A stretch of 64,000 nucleotides of DNA, from positions 295,975 to 359,974 of the forward strand of contig CAJTMG010000001.1 in the NCBI GenBank assembly GCA_910577405.1, read 5' to 3'. Under the pieces are notes generated by a model. That model saw only the letters and a list, made by a program, of their open reading frames with translations, did no database searches and had not been told where the DNA came from. This document shows positions 39,879 to 48,417 of this stretch, piece by piece. Within the stretch, counting starts at the first letter, position 1. Each line of letters opens with the position of its first letter. Source of the stretch: an uncultured Oscillibacter sp. (GTDB lineage: Bacteria; Bacillota; Clostridia; Oscillospirales; Oscillospiraceae). A program made the translations under genes and the position numbers.

Positions 39879-41294
39879 ATGGAGATTATCAACAGTATCC
39901 TGGGCTTTCTGTCAGGCCCGCTGAACGACTTCGCATGGATGTACACATTCCTGCCCTGTGCAATCCTGGGGGGACTGTTCCTGACCATCCGAAGCGGCGG
40001 CGTGCAGTTCCGGCATTTCGGCCACGCCATGAAGAACACCGTCGGCAAGATGTTCCAGAAGCAGGAGGCCGGTCATGGCGCGGTGACTCCCATGCAGGCC
40101 GTGACTACCGCGCTGTCCGCCACCGTGGGCACCGGCAATATCGTGGGCACCTCTCAGGCCATCGCAATGGGCGGTTACGGCGCGGTGTTCTGGCTTTGGC
40201 TGGCCGCGCTGGTGGGCATGGTGACCAAATATTCCGAAATCCTCCTGGCCATCCGTTACCGCGAACGGGACGCCAAGGGTGATTGGGTCGGCGGTCCTAT
40301 GTACTATATTTCCAAGGGCCTCGGCAAAAACTGGAAATGGCTGGCCGCGCTGTTTGCCATCTTCGCAACCCTGGCCTCTTTCGGCATCGGCAATATGTCT
40401 CAGGTGAACAGCATTACCGGGTCCGTTATCGGCGCGTTCAGTGCGTTCACTACCGTTTCCGCCGGTATGGAACTGACCTTGAAATGGATTATAGGCATCC
40501 TGCTGGCCGTTCTGGTGGCGGTCATCCTGCTGGGCGGCATCAAGAGAATCGGCGCTGTTACCGAAAAGCTGATTCCCTTTATGAGCATTTTCTACATTCT
40601 CTTTACCTTGATCGTAATCGGCGCGCATATTGGAAGCATCCCTGACGCGTTCGTGAAAATCTTCTCCACCGCCTTCACCCCGCAGGCTATGTTTGGCGCA
40701 ACTACCGGCATCGTCCTGAAACAGACCATCATCTGGGGCCTCCGGCGCAGCGCGTTCTCCAACGAGGCCGGCCTGGGTTCCGCCGCCATCGCCCACGCCG
40801 CCGCCGATACCAAGGGTCCCGTGAATCAGGGCCTCTACGGTATCTTCGAGGTCTTCGTGGACACCATCGTGATCTGCTCCCTGACCGCTCTGACCATCAT
40901 TTGCAGCGGCGTGAATATCGAGTTCGGCACCCGGCCCGGCAGCGAGGTCATTACCGCGGCCCTGGCTACCGTCTTCGGAGATAAATTTGCGGCGCTGTTT
41001 ATCGCTGTGGCCCTGATGCTCTTCGCGTTCTCCACCGTCCTGGGCTGGTCCCTCTACGGTACCCGCTGCGTGCAGTACCTCTTCGGTCAAAAGGCTGTCC
41101 GGATCTTCCAGGGCATTTTTATCGTTGTGGTCATTGTGGGCTGCGTGTCTCCTCTGAGCTTTGTCTGGGACGTGGCTGATACCTTCAACGGCCTGATGGC
41201 GATCCCCAACTTTATTGGCCTGTTCGCTCTCTCCGGCGTGGTGGCCGCGGAAACAAAGAAGTATTTCAGCAATCAGGATAACCTGCGCCGCTGA
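39879..41294 (+). CDS. sodium:alanine/glycine symporter (AGCS family), 471 aa
   Basis: About 11 transmembrane segments with the AGCS signatures GTGNIVGTSQAIAMGGYGAV and FWLWLAALVGMVTKYSEILL near the first third, and AFSNEAGLGSAAIAHAAADT later. It transports alanine or glycine with sodium. Control by the glycine riboswitch (39711-39835) argues that glycine is a main substrate, moving in or out depending on whether the switch turns expression on. The ribosome site GGAGGGAAATCA precedes the ATG. Confidence 0.95.
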   Translation: MEIINSILGFLSGPLNDFAWMYTFLPCAILGGLFLTIRSGGVQFRHFGHAMKNTVGKMFQKQEAGHGAVTPMQAVTTALSATVGTGNIVGTSQAIAMGGYGAVFWLWLAALVGMVTKYSEILLAIRYRERDAKGDWVGGPMYYISKGLGKNWKWLAALFAIFATLASFGIGNMSQVNSITGSVIGAFSAFTTVSAGMELTLKWIIGILLAVLVAVILLGGIKRIGAVTEKLIPFMSIFYILFTLIVIGAHIGSIPDAFVKIFSTAFTPQAMFGATTGIVLKQTIIWGLRRSAFSNEAGLGSAAIAHAAADTKGPVNQGLYGIFEVFVDTIVICSLTALTIICSGVNIEFGTRPGSEVITAALATVFGDKFAALFIAVALMLFAFSTVLGWSLYGTRCVQYLFGQKAVRIFQGIFIVVVIVGCVSPLSFVWDVADTFNGLMAIPNFIGLFALSGVVAAETKKYFSNQDNLRR

Positions 41295-41345
41295 CGCTTC
41301 CTTCATAATGTCTTTGGCAGTCCTGTGTCTCCTTCGGCGGGCTGC

Positions 41346-41381
41346 GGAAACCGGGGGCTTTGCGTTCCCGGTTTTCTTTTA
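41346..41381 (+). terminator. terminator of the symporter gene
   Basis: GGAAACCGGG and CCCGGTTTTC form the stem, followed by TTTT. It lies in the gap before the convergent DUF3298 gene. Confidence 0.75.
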
Positions 41382-42050
41382 TGTACTCCGGCGTTTCGGG
41401 GCTTCTTCATTATAGGGCAGAATGAATGTGGGAACGCCCAGATTTCCAGGGGCAAGGGCGTACATGGGATAGAAAAACGCCAGCCCTTCCTCTGTCAGAT
41501 AGTAGTTCTGGGGATTGAAGCGCCGCCGCACCGCCTTCCGCCATTCCGGGAGATATTCCCCCATCCCGGCCCGGATTCTGCGCTCGATTTCCTCCGCTGC
41601 CAGTGTGACCAGACGCTTCTTCCAGCCCGCGCCCTTGGGGAAGAAGTCGCCCAGCGGCACCGGGTAGCCCTCCGTCAGGTCCCATGTGTCGCTCCGGCGG
41701 GTCACCAGCTCCGGCCCGGGTCCTACGCGCTCTCTGGATTGGGTGTACAGGCTCCAGAGGCCGTCCTGGTTGTAGGTCACCCGATAGCTCAGCTCCGCCC
41801 TGAATTCCGGCAGGGGACTGCTTGCCGCCAGCGCTGTCCGATACTCCGCCGCCGCCTGGGGTAAGAGCAGGCTTTCGCAGTACCGCAGAAACGCCCGGCA
41901 CTGGGTCTGATAGTACCGGTGAATCCGCCTGGAAACCCGGTCCGCCAGGGGTACCGGCTCCGGAAGGGCTACCTCCGCCGTCAGCACCGGAATCCCTTCC
42001 ACCTCCCACGCCCGCTCCGCCGTGAATGCCTCTGTACGCAGTTCTCTCAT
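41379..42050 (-). CDS. DUF3298-like protein (223 aa)
   Basis: A soluble protein with the features of the DUF3298/RsiV C-terminal fold. It has a repeated pattern of helix plus strands ending NPQNYYLTEEGLAFFYPMYA and FILPYNEE, as in the extracytoplasmic part of RsiV-type proteins. There is no signal peptide or transmembrane helix, unlike typical anti-sigma members. Function unknown; possibly cytosolic. The start is ATG 42050. Confidence 0.7.
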   Translation of the reverse strand: MRELRTEAFTAERAWEVEGIPVLTAEVALPEPVPLADRVSRRIHRYYQTQCRAFLRYCESLLLPQAAAEYRTALAASSPLPEFRAELSYRVTYNQDGLWSLYTQSRERVGPGPELVTRRSDTWDLTEGYPVPLGDFFPKGAGWKKRLVTLAAEEIERRIRAGMGEYLPEWRKAVRRRFNPQNYYLTEEGLAFFYPMYALAPGNLGVPTFILPYNEEAPKRRST

Positions 42051-42145
42051 GCCGCCCCGCTCCTCTCCCCGTCGTCGTTCTCCTTTCAGACTATGCGGCG
42101 GGCCAGGGCGGGGTGCCGGACGTGAAAATTTTCCCGGCAGGACTC

Positions 42146-42174
42146 TTTACTTTCATACTCTGAAATGCTAAAAT
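42146..42174 (+). promoter_or_regulatory. promoter of the yerC-hslO operon
   Basis: TTTACT (42146-42151), a 17-base spacer and TAAAAT (42169-42174). Confidence 0.65.
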
Positions 42175-42251
42175 ATAGGAAACATCAGCATCGCCGGCTT
42201 TGCTTTCTACAGGCCGGCGTCGCACTACGTCTGAAAGTTTGGGAGGTTATC

Positions 42252-42545
42252 GTGAAAATCGGCAAGAAGGAAAAAAGCGAACAGTTATATAAAGCAATCT
42301 TGCAGCTCCAGGACGAGGAGGAGTGCTACGCTTTCTTTCAGGACCTTTGCACCGTGTCAGAGCTGCGGTCCATGGAACAGCGCTTTCAGGTGGCCTCCCT
42401 TCTGGATGACGGGATGATCTATAACGACATTCTGGAGCGCACCGGAGCTTCCAGCGCCACCATCAGCCGGGTGAACCGCTCCCTGAACTACGGCACCGGC
42501 GCGTATGCCCAGCTCTTTGCCAGAATGAAGGGACGGGAACAGTGA
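42252..42545 (+). CDS. yerC: YerC/YecD-type TrpR-like DNA-binding protein (97 aa)
   Basis: A TrpR/YerC superfamily helix-turn-helix. LCTVSELRSMEQRFQVASLL precedes the recognition region YNDILERTGASSATISRVNR. Members are small repressors with unknown or aromatic-amino-acid ligands. The GTG start follows GGGAGG. The stop overlaps the GTG start of the methyltransferase gene. Confidence 0.88.
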   Translation: MKIGKKEKSEQLYKAILQLQDEEECYAFFQDLCTVSELRSMEQRFQVASLLDDGMIYNDILERTGASSATISRVNRSLNYGTGAYAQLFARMKGREQ

Positions 42546-43273
42546 GGGCCTACCAGGGGCTTGCCGGGAGCTATGACGGGCTGATGGAAGACGCCGCCTA
42601 CCGCCGGAGGGCCTCCTATCTGCTGCGTCGCCTGCGGCCCTTTCAGACGGAACATATCCTTGATCTGGGCTGCGGCACGGGGACCATTGCCTGTCTTCTG
42701 GCCGCACAGGGGCTTCGGGTCACCGCCGCCGACGACTCCGCTGAAATGCTGGCCCAGGCGGCGCGGAAAGCGGAAAGCCTGGAGAATCCGCCCCTCTTTA
42801 TCCAGCAGTCCATGACCAGGCTGCGGCTTCCGGAACCTGTGGACGCCGTGGTTTCTACCATCGACGCGCTGAATTATCTGACCTCCAGAAGGGACCTCGC
42901 GGCGGCTCTGGGACGGGTCCGGAAATGGCTCAGACCCGGCGGGCCCTTCCTCTTTGACGTGAACACCCCCGCCAAGCTCCGCCGTATGGACAGACAGGTC
43001 TGGATGGATGAAACCGAGGACGCATTCTGTGTCTGGCGGACCTTCTTCTCTGAAAAATCCGGCGTGTGTACGTATCAGGTGGACCTCTTCCAGCTTCGGC
43101 CCGACGGCGCGTGGGAACGTTCATTTGAGGAGCATCGGGAACGGGCCTGGGAACGGGAAACTTTGGAAGCCGCCCTCCATGCCGCCGGTTTTGCCGAAAT
43201 CTCCGTCTATAGCGACCTTACCTGCCGTCCGCCGGGGCCTGACGACGACCGGTGGCAGTTTCTCGCGGTCTGA
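42542..43273 (+). CDS. class I SAM-dependent methyltransferase (243 aa)
   Basis: SAM-binding motif I ILDLGCGTGTIACLLA at about residue 40, an acidic residue after VTAADDSAEML and the motif IV region VVSTIDALNYL. The C-terminal part is a mixed alpha-beta substrate domain. GTG start at 42542 overlapping the yerC stop (GTGA). Substrate not readable; genome neighbours suggest a housekeeping role. Confidence 0.9.
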   Translation: MRAYQGLAGSYDGLMEDAAYRRRASYLLRRLRPFQTEHILDLGCGTGTIACLLAAQGLRVTAADDSAEMLAQAARKAESLENPPLFIQQSMTRLRLPEPVDAVVSTIDALNYLTSRRDLAAALGRVRKWLRPGGPFLFDVNTPAKLRRMDRQVWMDETEDAFCVWRTFFSEKSGVCTYQVDLFQLRPDGAWERSFEEHRERAWERETLEAALHAAGFAEISVYSDLTCRPPGPDDDRWQFLAV

Positions 43274-43293
43274 CGGCGGCTATGGGAGGGTTT

Positions 43294-43653
43294 ATGCAGT
43301 CTGACGGCCTTCGGGCACTTATACGGGATTACAATTGGGACGACGGGTTCTTCCTGCCGCAAGCCATCCTGAACGACCCCGCCTGCGATTTGGCTTTAGC
43401 GCTGGAGATCTTTTACCTTGCCGACGGATACGCCCTCCTGAACGGGAATGCAGAGGATTGCACTCTGACGGATTGGACCGCGTTTATCTGTCCGCTTTTT
43501 GAGAATATTACAAAGGGAAGGTACCTTGAAACCGGGGCGGCTTTTGCTGTTCCCCTGAACCGTACGGCAAGATACCGGTTCCGGAAGCAGGGCGTGCCTG
43601 AGGTGTTTCTGACGGACCTGCCCCGCGTCGAAATTGAAAAGGAGTCACTATGA
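43294..43653 (+). CDS. DUF4274 domain protein (119 aa)
   Basis: A small soluble protein with the DUF4274 pattern DYNWDDGFFLPQAILNDPAC, where the first helix and the acidic loop are conserved, then ALALEIFYLADGYALL. It is followed by the hslO start with ATGA overlap. The start at 43294 follows GGGAGGG with short spacing; a start at 43282 or 43252 is possible. Function unknown. Confidence 0.75.
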   Translation: MQSDGLRALIRDYNWDDGFFLPQAILNDPACDLALALEIFYLADGYALLNGNAEDCTLTDWTAFICPLFENITKGRYLETGAAFAVPLNRTARYRFRKQGVPEVFLTDLPRVEIEKESL

Positions 43654-44540
43654 GCGATAAACTGATACGGGCTATCTCCAAAGACGGCCTGATGAAAGCC
43701 GCCGCCGTTTCCACCCGCGGGCTGACGGAACGGGCGCGGCAGATCCACCGGACCCTCCCTGTGGCGACCGCGGCCCTGGGTCGGACTCTGGCAGCGGCGT
43801 CCATGATGGGCAACGCGTTGAAAGAGGACGGGGCCAGCGTAACCCTGCAAATCAAGGGCGGCGGTCCTCTGGGCACCCTGCTGGCGGTGTCGGACAATCA
43901 GGGGAACGTCCGGGGGACCGTGGAGAACCCCGCCGTTGAACTGCCCCTGCGGGAGGACGGCAAGCTGGACGTGGGGGCGGCTGTGGGCAATCAGGGCACC
44001 CTGACGGTGATCCGGGACCTCCATATGAAGGAGCCTTACGTGGGCAGCATCGGCCTTCTGTGGGGCGAAATTGCAGAAGACGTGGCCCTTTACTTTGTGG
44101 AGTCCGAACAGATTCCTGCCGCCTGCGGACTGGGCGTGCTGGTGGATCGGGACCAGAGCGTTCTTGCTGCCGGCGGATTCCTTATTCAGCTCCTGCCCGG
44201 CGCGCCTGATGAAATGGTCTCCCGGATTGAAGCAAGCCTGATGGCCGCCGGTCCTGTCACAAGCCTGCTGGCCGCTAACCCTGACCCGGAAGACCTCCTG
44301 CGGCGCGCCCTGGACGGCTTCGAGCTGGATATCCTGGAGCGTTCCCCCATCGAGTACCGTTGCGATTGCAGCCGGGAACGGATGGAACGCGCCCTCATCA
44401 GCCTGGGGCCTGACGAATTGCGCGCCTTGATTGACGAACAGGGCCAGGCCGAACTTACCTGCCGGTTCTGTGATAACGTGCAGGTCTTTGCCAGAGAACA
44501 ACTGGAGGCCCTGCTGGACGGCATGAATCGAAAGAAGTGA
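43650..44540 (+). CDS. hslO: redox-regulated chaperone Hsp33
   Basis: 296 aa. The N-terminal substrate-binding domain is followed by the redox switch: Cys238, Cys240, Cys271 and Cys274 (CDC and CRFC). These hold zinc when reduced and form disulfides under oxidative stress, turning on holdase activity. All four cysteines are present. It is the last gene of the yerC-methyltransferase-DUF4274-hslO operon, with overlapping starts. Confidence 0.97.
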   Translation: MSDKLIRAISKDGLMKAAAVSTRGLTERARQIHRTLPVATAALGRTLAAASMMGNALKEDGASVTLQIKGGGPLGTLLAVSDNQGNVRGTVENPAVELPLREDGKLDVGAAVGNQGTLTVIRDLHMKEPYVGSIGLLWGEIAEDVALYFVESEQIPAACGLGVLVDRDQSVLAAGGFLIQLLPGAPDEMVSRIEASLMAAGPVTSLLAANPDPEDLLRRALDGFELDILERSPIEYRCDCSRERMERALISLGPDELRALIDEQGQAELTCRFCDNVQVFAREQLEALLDGMNRKK

Positions 44541-44683
44541 GTTTTTGCGTTTTCAGTTCGGAACGCGGCAGCTTTTGCGTGAAATAAGACGCTTTTACAG
44601 GCCCCGCGCGTTCTCTGCCCCAGTACCGTCCCCCGCGCCGATGGAGGCTTTTGCAAAAAAATAAAGTTTTTTCAAAATACCTC

Positions 44684-44712
44684 TTGACAGATGAGGGGCT
44701 TTTGGTTATAAT
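44684..44712 (+). promoter_or_regulatory. promoter of the tRNA cluster
   Basis: TTGACA (44684-44689), a 17-base spacer and TATAAT (44707-44712), a near-perfect sigma-A promoter, as usual for stable RNA genes. Confidence 0.95.
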
Positions 44713-44743
44713 AACTCTTGCCGTTTGACGTGACAGCAGACCC

Positions 44744-44820
44744 GGGAGCATAGCTCAGCTGGTTAGAGCACCTGCCTTACAAGCAGGGGGTCACTGGTTC
44801 GAGTCCAGTTGTTCCCACCA
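44744..44820 (+). tRNA. tRNA-Val (UAC)
   Basis: 77 bases. Acceptor GGGAGCA pairs with TGTTCCC; anticodon arm CCTGC-CTTACAA-GCAGG; T-arm GGTTCGAGTCC; CCA encoded. Anticodon TAC reads GTA. Confidence 0.97.
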
Positions 44821-44866
44821 GTTCTTCCCCTCCCTGCTGTGACGCAAACTGCATCCCCCCTTCTAT

Positions 44867-44943
44867 GGCCCGGTAGTTCAGTTGGTTAGAACGCTAGCCT
44901 GTCACGCTAGAGGTCGACGGTTCGAGCCCGTTCCGGGTCGCCA
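44867..44943 (+). tRNA. tRNA-Asp (GUC)
   Basis: Acceptor GGCCCGG with CCGGGTC, anticodon loop CTGTCAC giving GTC, discriminator G and encoded CCA. Confidence 0.97.
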
Positions 44944-44995
44944 TTCACGAGAGAGAGGGCACTTAGTCTCGTGGCCCCAGCATTTTGGGGCACCC

Positions 44996-45071
44996 GCCCA
45001 GATAGCTCAGTTGGTAGAGCAGTGGACTGAAAATCCACGTGTCGCTGGTTCGATTCCGGCTCTGGGCACCA
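44996..45071 (+). tRNA. tRNA-Phe (GAA)
   Basis: Acceptor GCCCAGA pairs with TCTGGGC; anticodon loop CTGAAAA gives GAA; CCA is encoded. Confidence 0.97.
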
Positions 45072-45075
45072 TTTC

Positions 45076-45151
45076 GCGGGCATAGCTCATCTGGTAGAGC
45101 GCCACCTTGCCAAGGTGGAGGTAGCGAGTTCGAGCCTCGTTGCCCGCTCCA
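45076..45151 (+). tRNA. tRNA-Gly (GCC)
   Basis: Acceptor GCGGGCA pairs with TGCCCGC; anticodon loop TTGCCAA gives GCC; encoded CCA. Only 4 bases separate it from tRNA-Phe. Confidence 0.97.
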
Positions 45152-45154
45152 CAG

Positions 45155-45199
45155 TTTCAGTGCCCATACATATTTTCCGTATGGGCACTGAAATCTTTT
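45155..45199 (+). terminator. terminator of the Val-Asp-Phe-Gly tRNA operon
   Basis: TTTCAGTGCCCATAC (45155-45169) pairs perfectly with GTATGGGCACTGAAA (45179-45193), then TCTTTTC. Confidence 0.88.
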
Positions 45200-45249
45200 C
45201 AAAAAATTGTGGATTTTTTCCCGGTTATCGCATATAATATAGTAAACAC

Positions 45250-45324
45250 GGTGACATAGCCAAGTGGTAAGGCAAGGGTCTGCAAAACCCTGATTCCCCG
45301 GTTCAAATCCGGGTGTCACCTCCA
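45250..45324 (+). tRNA. tRNA-Cys (GCA)
   Basis: Acceptor GGTGACA pairs with TGTCACC; anticodon loop TCTGCAAAA-type gives GCA; encoded CCA. A TATAAT at 45233-45238 suggests its own promoter, though a good -35 is missing. Confidence 0.97.
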
Positions 45325-45334
45325 GAGTTTGAAA

Positions 45335-45367
45335 CCTGTCGCTTTTTTGGGCGGCAGGCTTCTTTTT
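45335..45367 (+). terminator. terminator of tRNA-Cys
   Basis: CCTGTCGC (45335-45342) pairs with GCGGCAGG (45351-45358), then CTTCTTTTT. Confidence 0.8.
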
Positions 45368-45385
45368 GATCGGAAATTATTTTTT

Positions 45386-45426
45386 GACGCACTGCGAACG
45401 TTGGCGCTTGCAGTGCGTCTTTTTTT
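45386..45426 (+). terminator. second terminator after the tRNAs
   Basis: GACGCACTGC (45386-45395) pairs perfectly with GCAGTGCGTC (45410-45419), followed by seven T residues. Confidence 0.9.
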
Positions 45427-45514
45427 GCTCACCTGCTTGTGTCGGGTTCTTCTTACGGACAGCGGAGGGCTTCCCCTGCAAGCGAGGTCTTTCAGGAGCA
45501 GAACGGCACGGGAT

Positions 45515-46687
45515 TCACGCGGGATATCGGGTATACACGTCGTAGTAGTAGGTTCCGCCGGGCGTATAGGTGTAGTCGGAATCCCAAAGTATCCGGTAGA
45601 CTCCCTTCTCGTCGGTAGACGCCTGGGAAACGGTAAAGGAAACCTTGCCGCTCTGGTCCGTCTGAGGCCGTGAGAGGAGGGAGACAACATGAACCAGCTG
45701 GTGATCCGCGTTCAGCATAATCACGATATCCCCGGGGCGCGCTTCGGCAAGGGGGACCTTTCGGACCGGGAAGCCGTTCTGTGTAAAGACAGTATCGCTG
45801 ACCAGGGTAGCCCAGCCGCCACAGCCCAGGGTGTTGCTGGTATGGGTTTCCGGGTTCTCCTCCCTCGGGTATGGATGTGTGACGTTCCGGACAGGGCTGG
45901 AGTTCCCCACGGGGTAGCCGACGGAAAAATCGCTGCCCTCCGGCCAGGTTTTCCGGAGCCCGTTGATAATCTCCAGCACATTTTCTTCTGTCACAGGCTT
46001 TCCGTTGGCCAGCGTCGTGGGCGCCTTCTGTTCCGGTACGGGTACAGCGTTTCCAGCGCCCCCGGACATACATTGGGCCATACGGCAGAGGACCACGGCT
46101 CCCTGTCCGCGGGTCATAACGTTGTGAGGTTTAAAACTGCCGTCATCGTAGCCGGTGATGATTCCCAGGGCGGTCACCGTGCCTACGGCGTTCCGGTAGT
46201 AACTGTCGATGGACGCGGCGTCGGTAAATCGGGACAGGGCCGCGGTTCTGGCGCTGTCAGAGACGGTGTAGCCCTTTTCGCTCATGACGTTGGCGATAAA
46301 CTGGGCCATATCCATACGGGTAATACGGACATTCATTCGGGAAGGGTCCTTCCAATACTTTTCCCCGTAAAACATAACCCCCTTTGCGTCCAGAACGGCG
46401 GCACTGGGGAGATACCAGCCCGCGGCCTTCAATCCGGCATAGTTCTTCTCCTGCCCGGGGTAGAAGGCGCGAACCAGCATCACGCAGAACTGCGCCCTTG
46501 TGACGGATTCAGCAGGCCGGAATGTATTGTCAGAGTATCCGCCCACAATGCCCTTTCCGGCGCAGTCCAGGATCGCGTCATAAAAGATATACCCGGCAGG
46601 CACGTCGGAAAACTCTTCCGCGCTGACAGGCGTCATCAGGCCTAAGCACAGAACAAACGCCGCCAGAAAAGATATCGCGCGTCTCAT
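45515..46687 (-). CDS. S-layer homology (SLH) protein with a C-terminal CHAP-like domain (390 aa)
   Basis: Signal peptide MRRAISFLAAFVLCLGLMTP, cut near VSAEE. Three SLH modules follow (FSDVPAGYIFYDAILDCAGK, GIVGGYSDNTFRPAESVTRA, ITGYDDGSFKPHNVMTRGQG), which bind secondary cell-wall polymer. After a linker the C-terminal half holds a Cys in NTLGCGGWATLVSD and His in ARPGDIVIMLNADHQLVHVV, in keeping with a CHAP/NlpC-type cysteine peptidase or amidase. The exact residues are not confirmed. It is probably a cell-surface hydrolase. Confidence 0.8.
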   Translation of the reverse strand: MRRAISFLAAFVLCLGLMTPVSAEEFSDVPAGYIFYDAILDCAGKGIVGGYSDNTFRPAESVTRAQFCVMLVRAFYPGQEKNYAGLKAAGWYLPSAAVLDAKGVMFYGEKYWKDPSRMNVRITRMDMAQFIANVMSEKGYTVSDSARTAALSRFTDAASIDSYYRNAVGTVTALGIITGYDDGSFKPHNVMTRGQGAVVLCRMAQCMSGGAGNAVPVPEQKAPTTLANGKPVTEENVLEIINGLRKTWPEGSDFSVGYPVGNSSPVRNVTHPYPREENPETHTSNTLGCGGWATLVSDTVFTQNGFPVRKVPLAEARPGDIVIMLNADHQLVHVVSLLSRPQTDQSGKVSFTVSQASTDEKGVYRILWDSDYTYTPGGTYYYDVYTRYPA

Positions 46688-46728
46688 AATACACTACACC
46701 CCTCTTTCGATTAAGAGAACATCAATCA

Positions 46729-47934
46729 TCAGTAGCCATGGTGATAATTATAAGCGGCACAGATGGCGTTTGCATTGCGGAAGATAAAGAAGAGCGCCAC
46801 CAGTGAGCCTATGCCGCAGGACAGCATTCCCACCAGCATCCAGAGCAGTATTGTCGCGCCGGTTTCCTGTATGTTCAGACCGTAGCGGGGGCCATTGTTG
46901 AACAGCCGGTTTCCCAGCGAATAGTTCCAATAAAAGGTGTACAGGCCGCAGGTGACAAGGTTCAGAAGGATAAATTGCAGCAGTCCCGGCGTATGCTGTC
47001 CGTCGCCGCTGCAGGCCGCGTTTACGTCACGGGCCAGGGTGTATATCGTGTAATAGCCGTATATCCCGCAGGTCACCAGGGTCAGAAGGATGTATACCGG
47101 CAGGCTCCGGTCCGTTTTCAGGTGAAAGGGTCCATAGCCCGGCGCGGGATTCTGGTTGTAAGAGTCTTGCTGCTGACGGCGGCGGTTTGCCTGTGCGCCC
47201 GCTTCCCTGAAGGCTGTAAAGGCTTCCCGGAACGCGTCGCTGAAATCCTCCGGTCCCTTCCCGGCAAAGGGCAGTTCTCCCAGCACAAAGCGGATAATCA
47301 GGCATACGCCGCCGAAGGTGATCGCCGCGCCCAGAACTGTATTCAGAAGCGTCTGTAATTGGCTGGAGAACGAACCTGGATACACAGCCACATTCACCAG
47401 AAGACCCAGCAGCCGCACCAGAATCAATCCGCCCGCGCCGCAGCCCAAGCACAGCAGCAGGCCGTCCGAATTCTTCTGCGTCCTCCGGAAAGCCAGCATC
47501 GCCAAAATCAGACACATCCAGGCGCCCAGCAGAACCAGCGGCACGCCGAACAACATCACCCGCAGATTCCCAAACCAGTTCATGTAGCCGAACAGAATGC
47601 TCCGCATTACATATAAAAGCGTCAGTATGGTACGGCCTCCGTAGGAAACCGCGCATACCAGACACAGCGCCTTCAGCAGGTTCTCGCCTCCGCCGGGGCT
47701 TCTCCAATCCTGACCGCCGGAACCACCGTCAGAACCCCAGTTGTCGGAACCACCGTCAGAACCCCAGTTGTCGGAACCGCCGTCAGAACCCCAGTTGTCG
47801 GAACCGCCGTCAGAACCCCAGCCATCCATATCCGGGGGAGGCGGCGCGTGGGGACCGTCCCGCAGGTTCGCTCCACAGGCCCCGCAATAGACACTGCCTT
47901 CTCCTACGTCAGCTCCGCATTTCCAGCATCTCAT
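46729..47934 (-). CDS. zinc-ribbon/DUF4234 membrane protein with Gly-Ser-Asp-Asn-Trp repeats (401 aa)
   Basis: The N-terminal zinc ribbon CWKCGADVGEGSVYCGACGA (two CxxC) is followed by a low-complexity linker with four copies of about nine residues each (SDNWGSDGG type). The remainder carries five to six membrane segments. The last part (SLPVYILLTLVTCGIYGYYT and FILLNLVTCGLYTFYWNYSL) matches the DUF4234 duplication. Function unknown. It is followed by a DUF2752 gene upstream on the same strand. Confidence 0.8.
   Translation of the reverse strand: MRCWKCGADVGEGSVYCGACGANLRDGPHAPPPPDMDGWGSDGGSDNWGSDGGSDNWGSDGGSDNWGSDGGSGGQDWRSPGGGENLLKALCLVCAVSYGGRTILTLLYVMRSILFGYMNWFGNLRVMLFGVPLVLLGAWMCLILAMLAFRRTQKNSDGLLLCLGCGAGGLILVRLLGLLVNVAVYPGSFSSQLQTLLNTVLGAAITFGGVCLIIRFVLGELPFAGKGPEDFSDAFREAFTAFREAGAQANRRRQQQDSYNQNPAPGYGPFHLKTDRSLPVYILLTLVTCGIYGYYTIYTLARDVNAACSGDGQHTPGLLQFILLNLVTCGLYTFYWNYSLGNRLFNNGPRYGLNIQETGATILLWMLVGMLSCGIGSLVALFFIFRNANAICAAYNYHHGY
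47720..47825 (-). repeat. 27-bp tandem repeat in the DUF4234 gene
   Basis: Three full 27-base units at 47720, 47747 and 47774 and most of a fourth from 47801, differing by one or two bases. They encode the SDNWGSDGG linker and are in frame, so copy number can change without breaking the gene. Confidence 0.88.
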
Positions 47935-47958
47935 ATTCTTACTCCTTCCGTTTCGCTT

Positions 47959-48345
47959 CTATCGTCCTATACCCAGCAATCTCAAAAAAAGCCCCTCCTG
48001 AGGCCGGAACACCACGATCATATTCCCAGGCGTCAGCAGGCGGACGGCGTACACCACAAGGAACAGGCCGCAGATCAGCCCAATCCCCCAACGGTACAGC
48101 GCCGCCGGAAGCCGTCCCCGCAGCAGGAACAGCGCCGCGCCAGGGACCGGAAGCCAGTACAGCGGATGATACTCCCACGCCCCGGCCAGGTCCAGACGCA
48201 GTACCGACAGCCAAGCCCTGCTCATGCCGCAGCCAGGACAGGAGACGCCCGTCAGATACTTGATGGGACACGTGATCCCCCATAGCTCCAGCAGTCCATA
48301 GAACGCCGCAATCATTGCCAGGGCTTTCCAATCCTCTTTCTTCAT
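47959..48345 (-). CDS. DUF2752 small membrane protein (128 aa)
   Basis: Three hydrophobic segments and the DUF2752 hallmark GVSCPGCGMSRAWLSVLR near residue 33. Short membrane proteins of this family often neighbour zinc-ribbon/DUF4234-like genes, as here (25 bases separate the two). Function unknown. Confidence 0.82.
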   Translation of the reverse strand: MKKEDWKALAMIAAFYGLLELWGITCPIKYLTGVSCPGCGMSRAWLSVLRLDLAGAWEYHPLYWLPVPGAALFLLRGRLPAALYRWGIGLICGLFLVVYAVRLLTPGNMIVVFRPQEGLFLRLLGIGR

Positions 48346-48417
48346 TCCGGCACCCTGTTCCGCATCCTTTCACCGTCAGTATAACATGAACCTTCCATGA
48401 ATGCAACCGCGGTCCCT

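Noticed and set aside
44744..45324. tRNA cluster considered as a site of an integrated element
   Set aside because: No integrase, no duplicated tRNA 3' end and no foreign composition next to it; flanking genes are housekeeping types with normal terminators.
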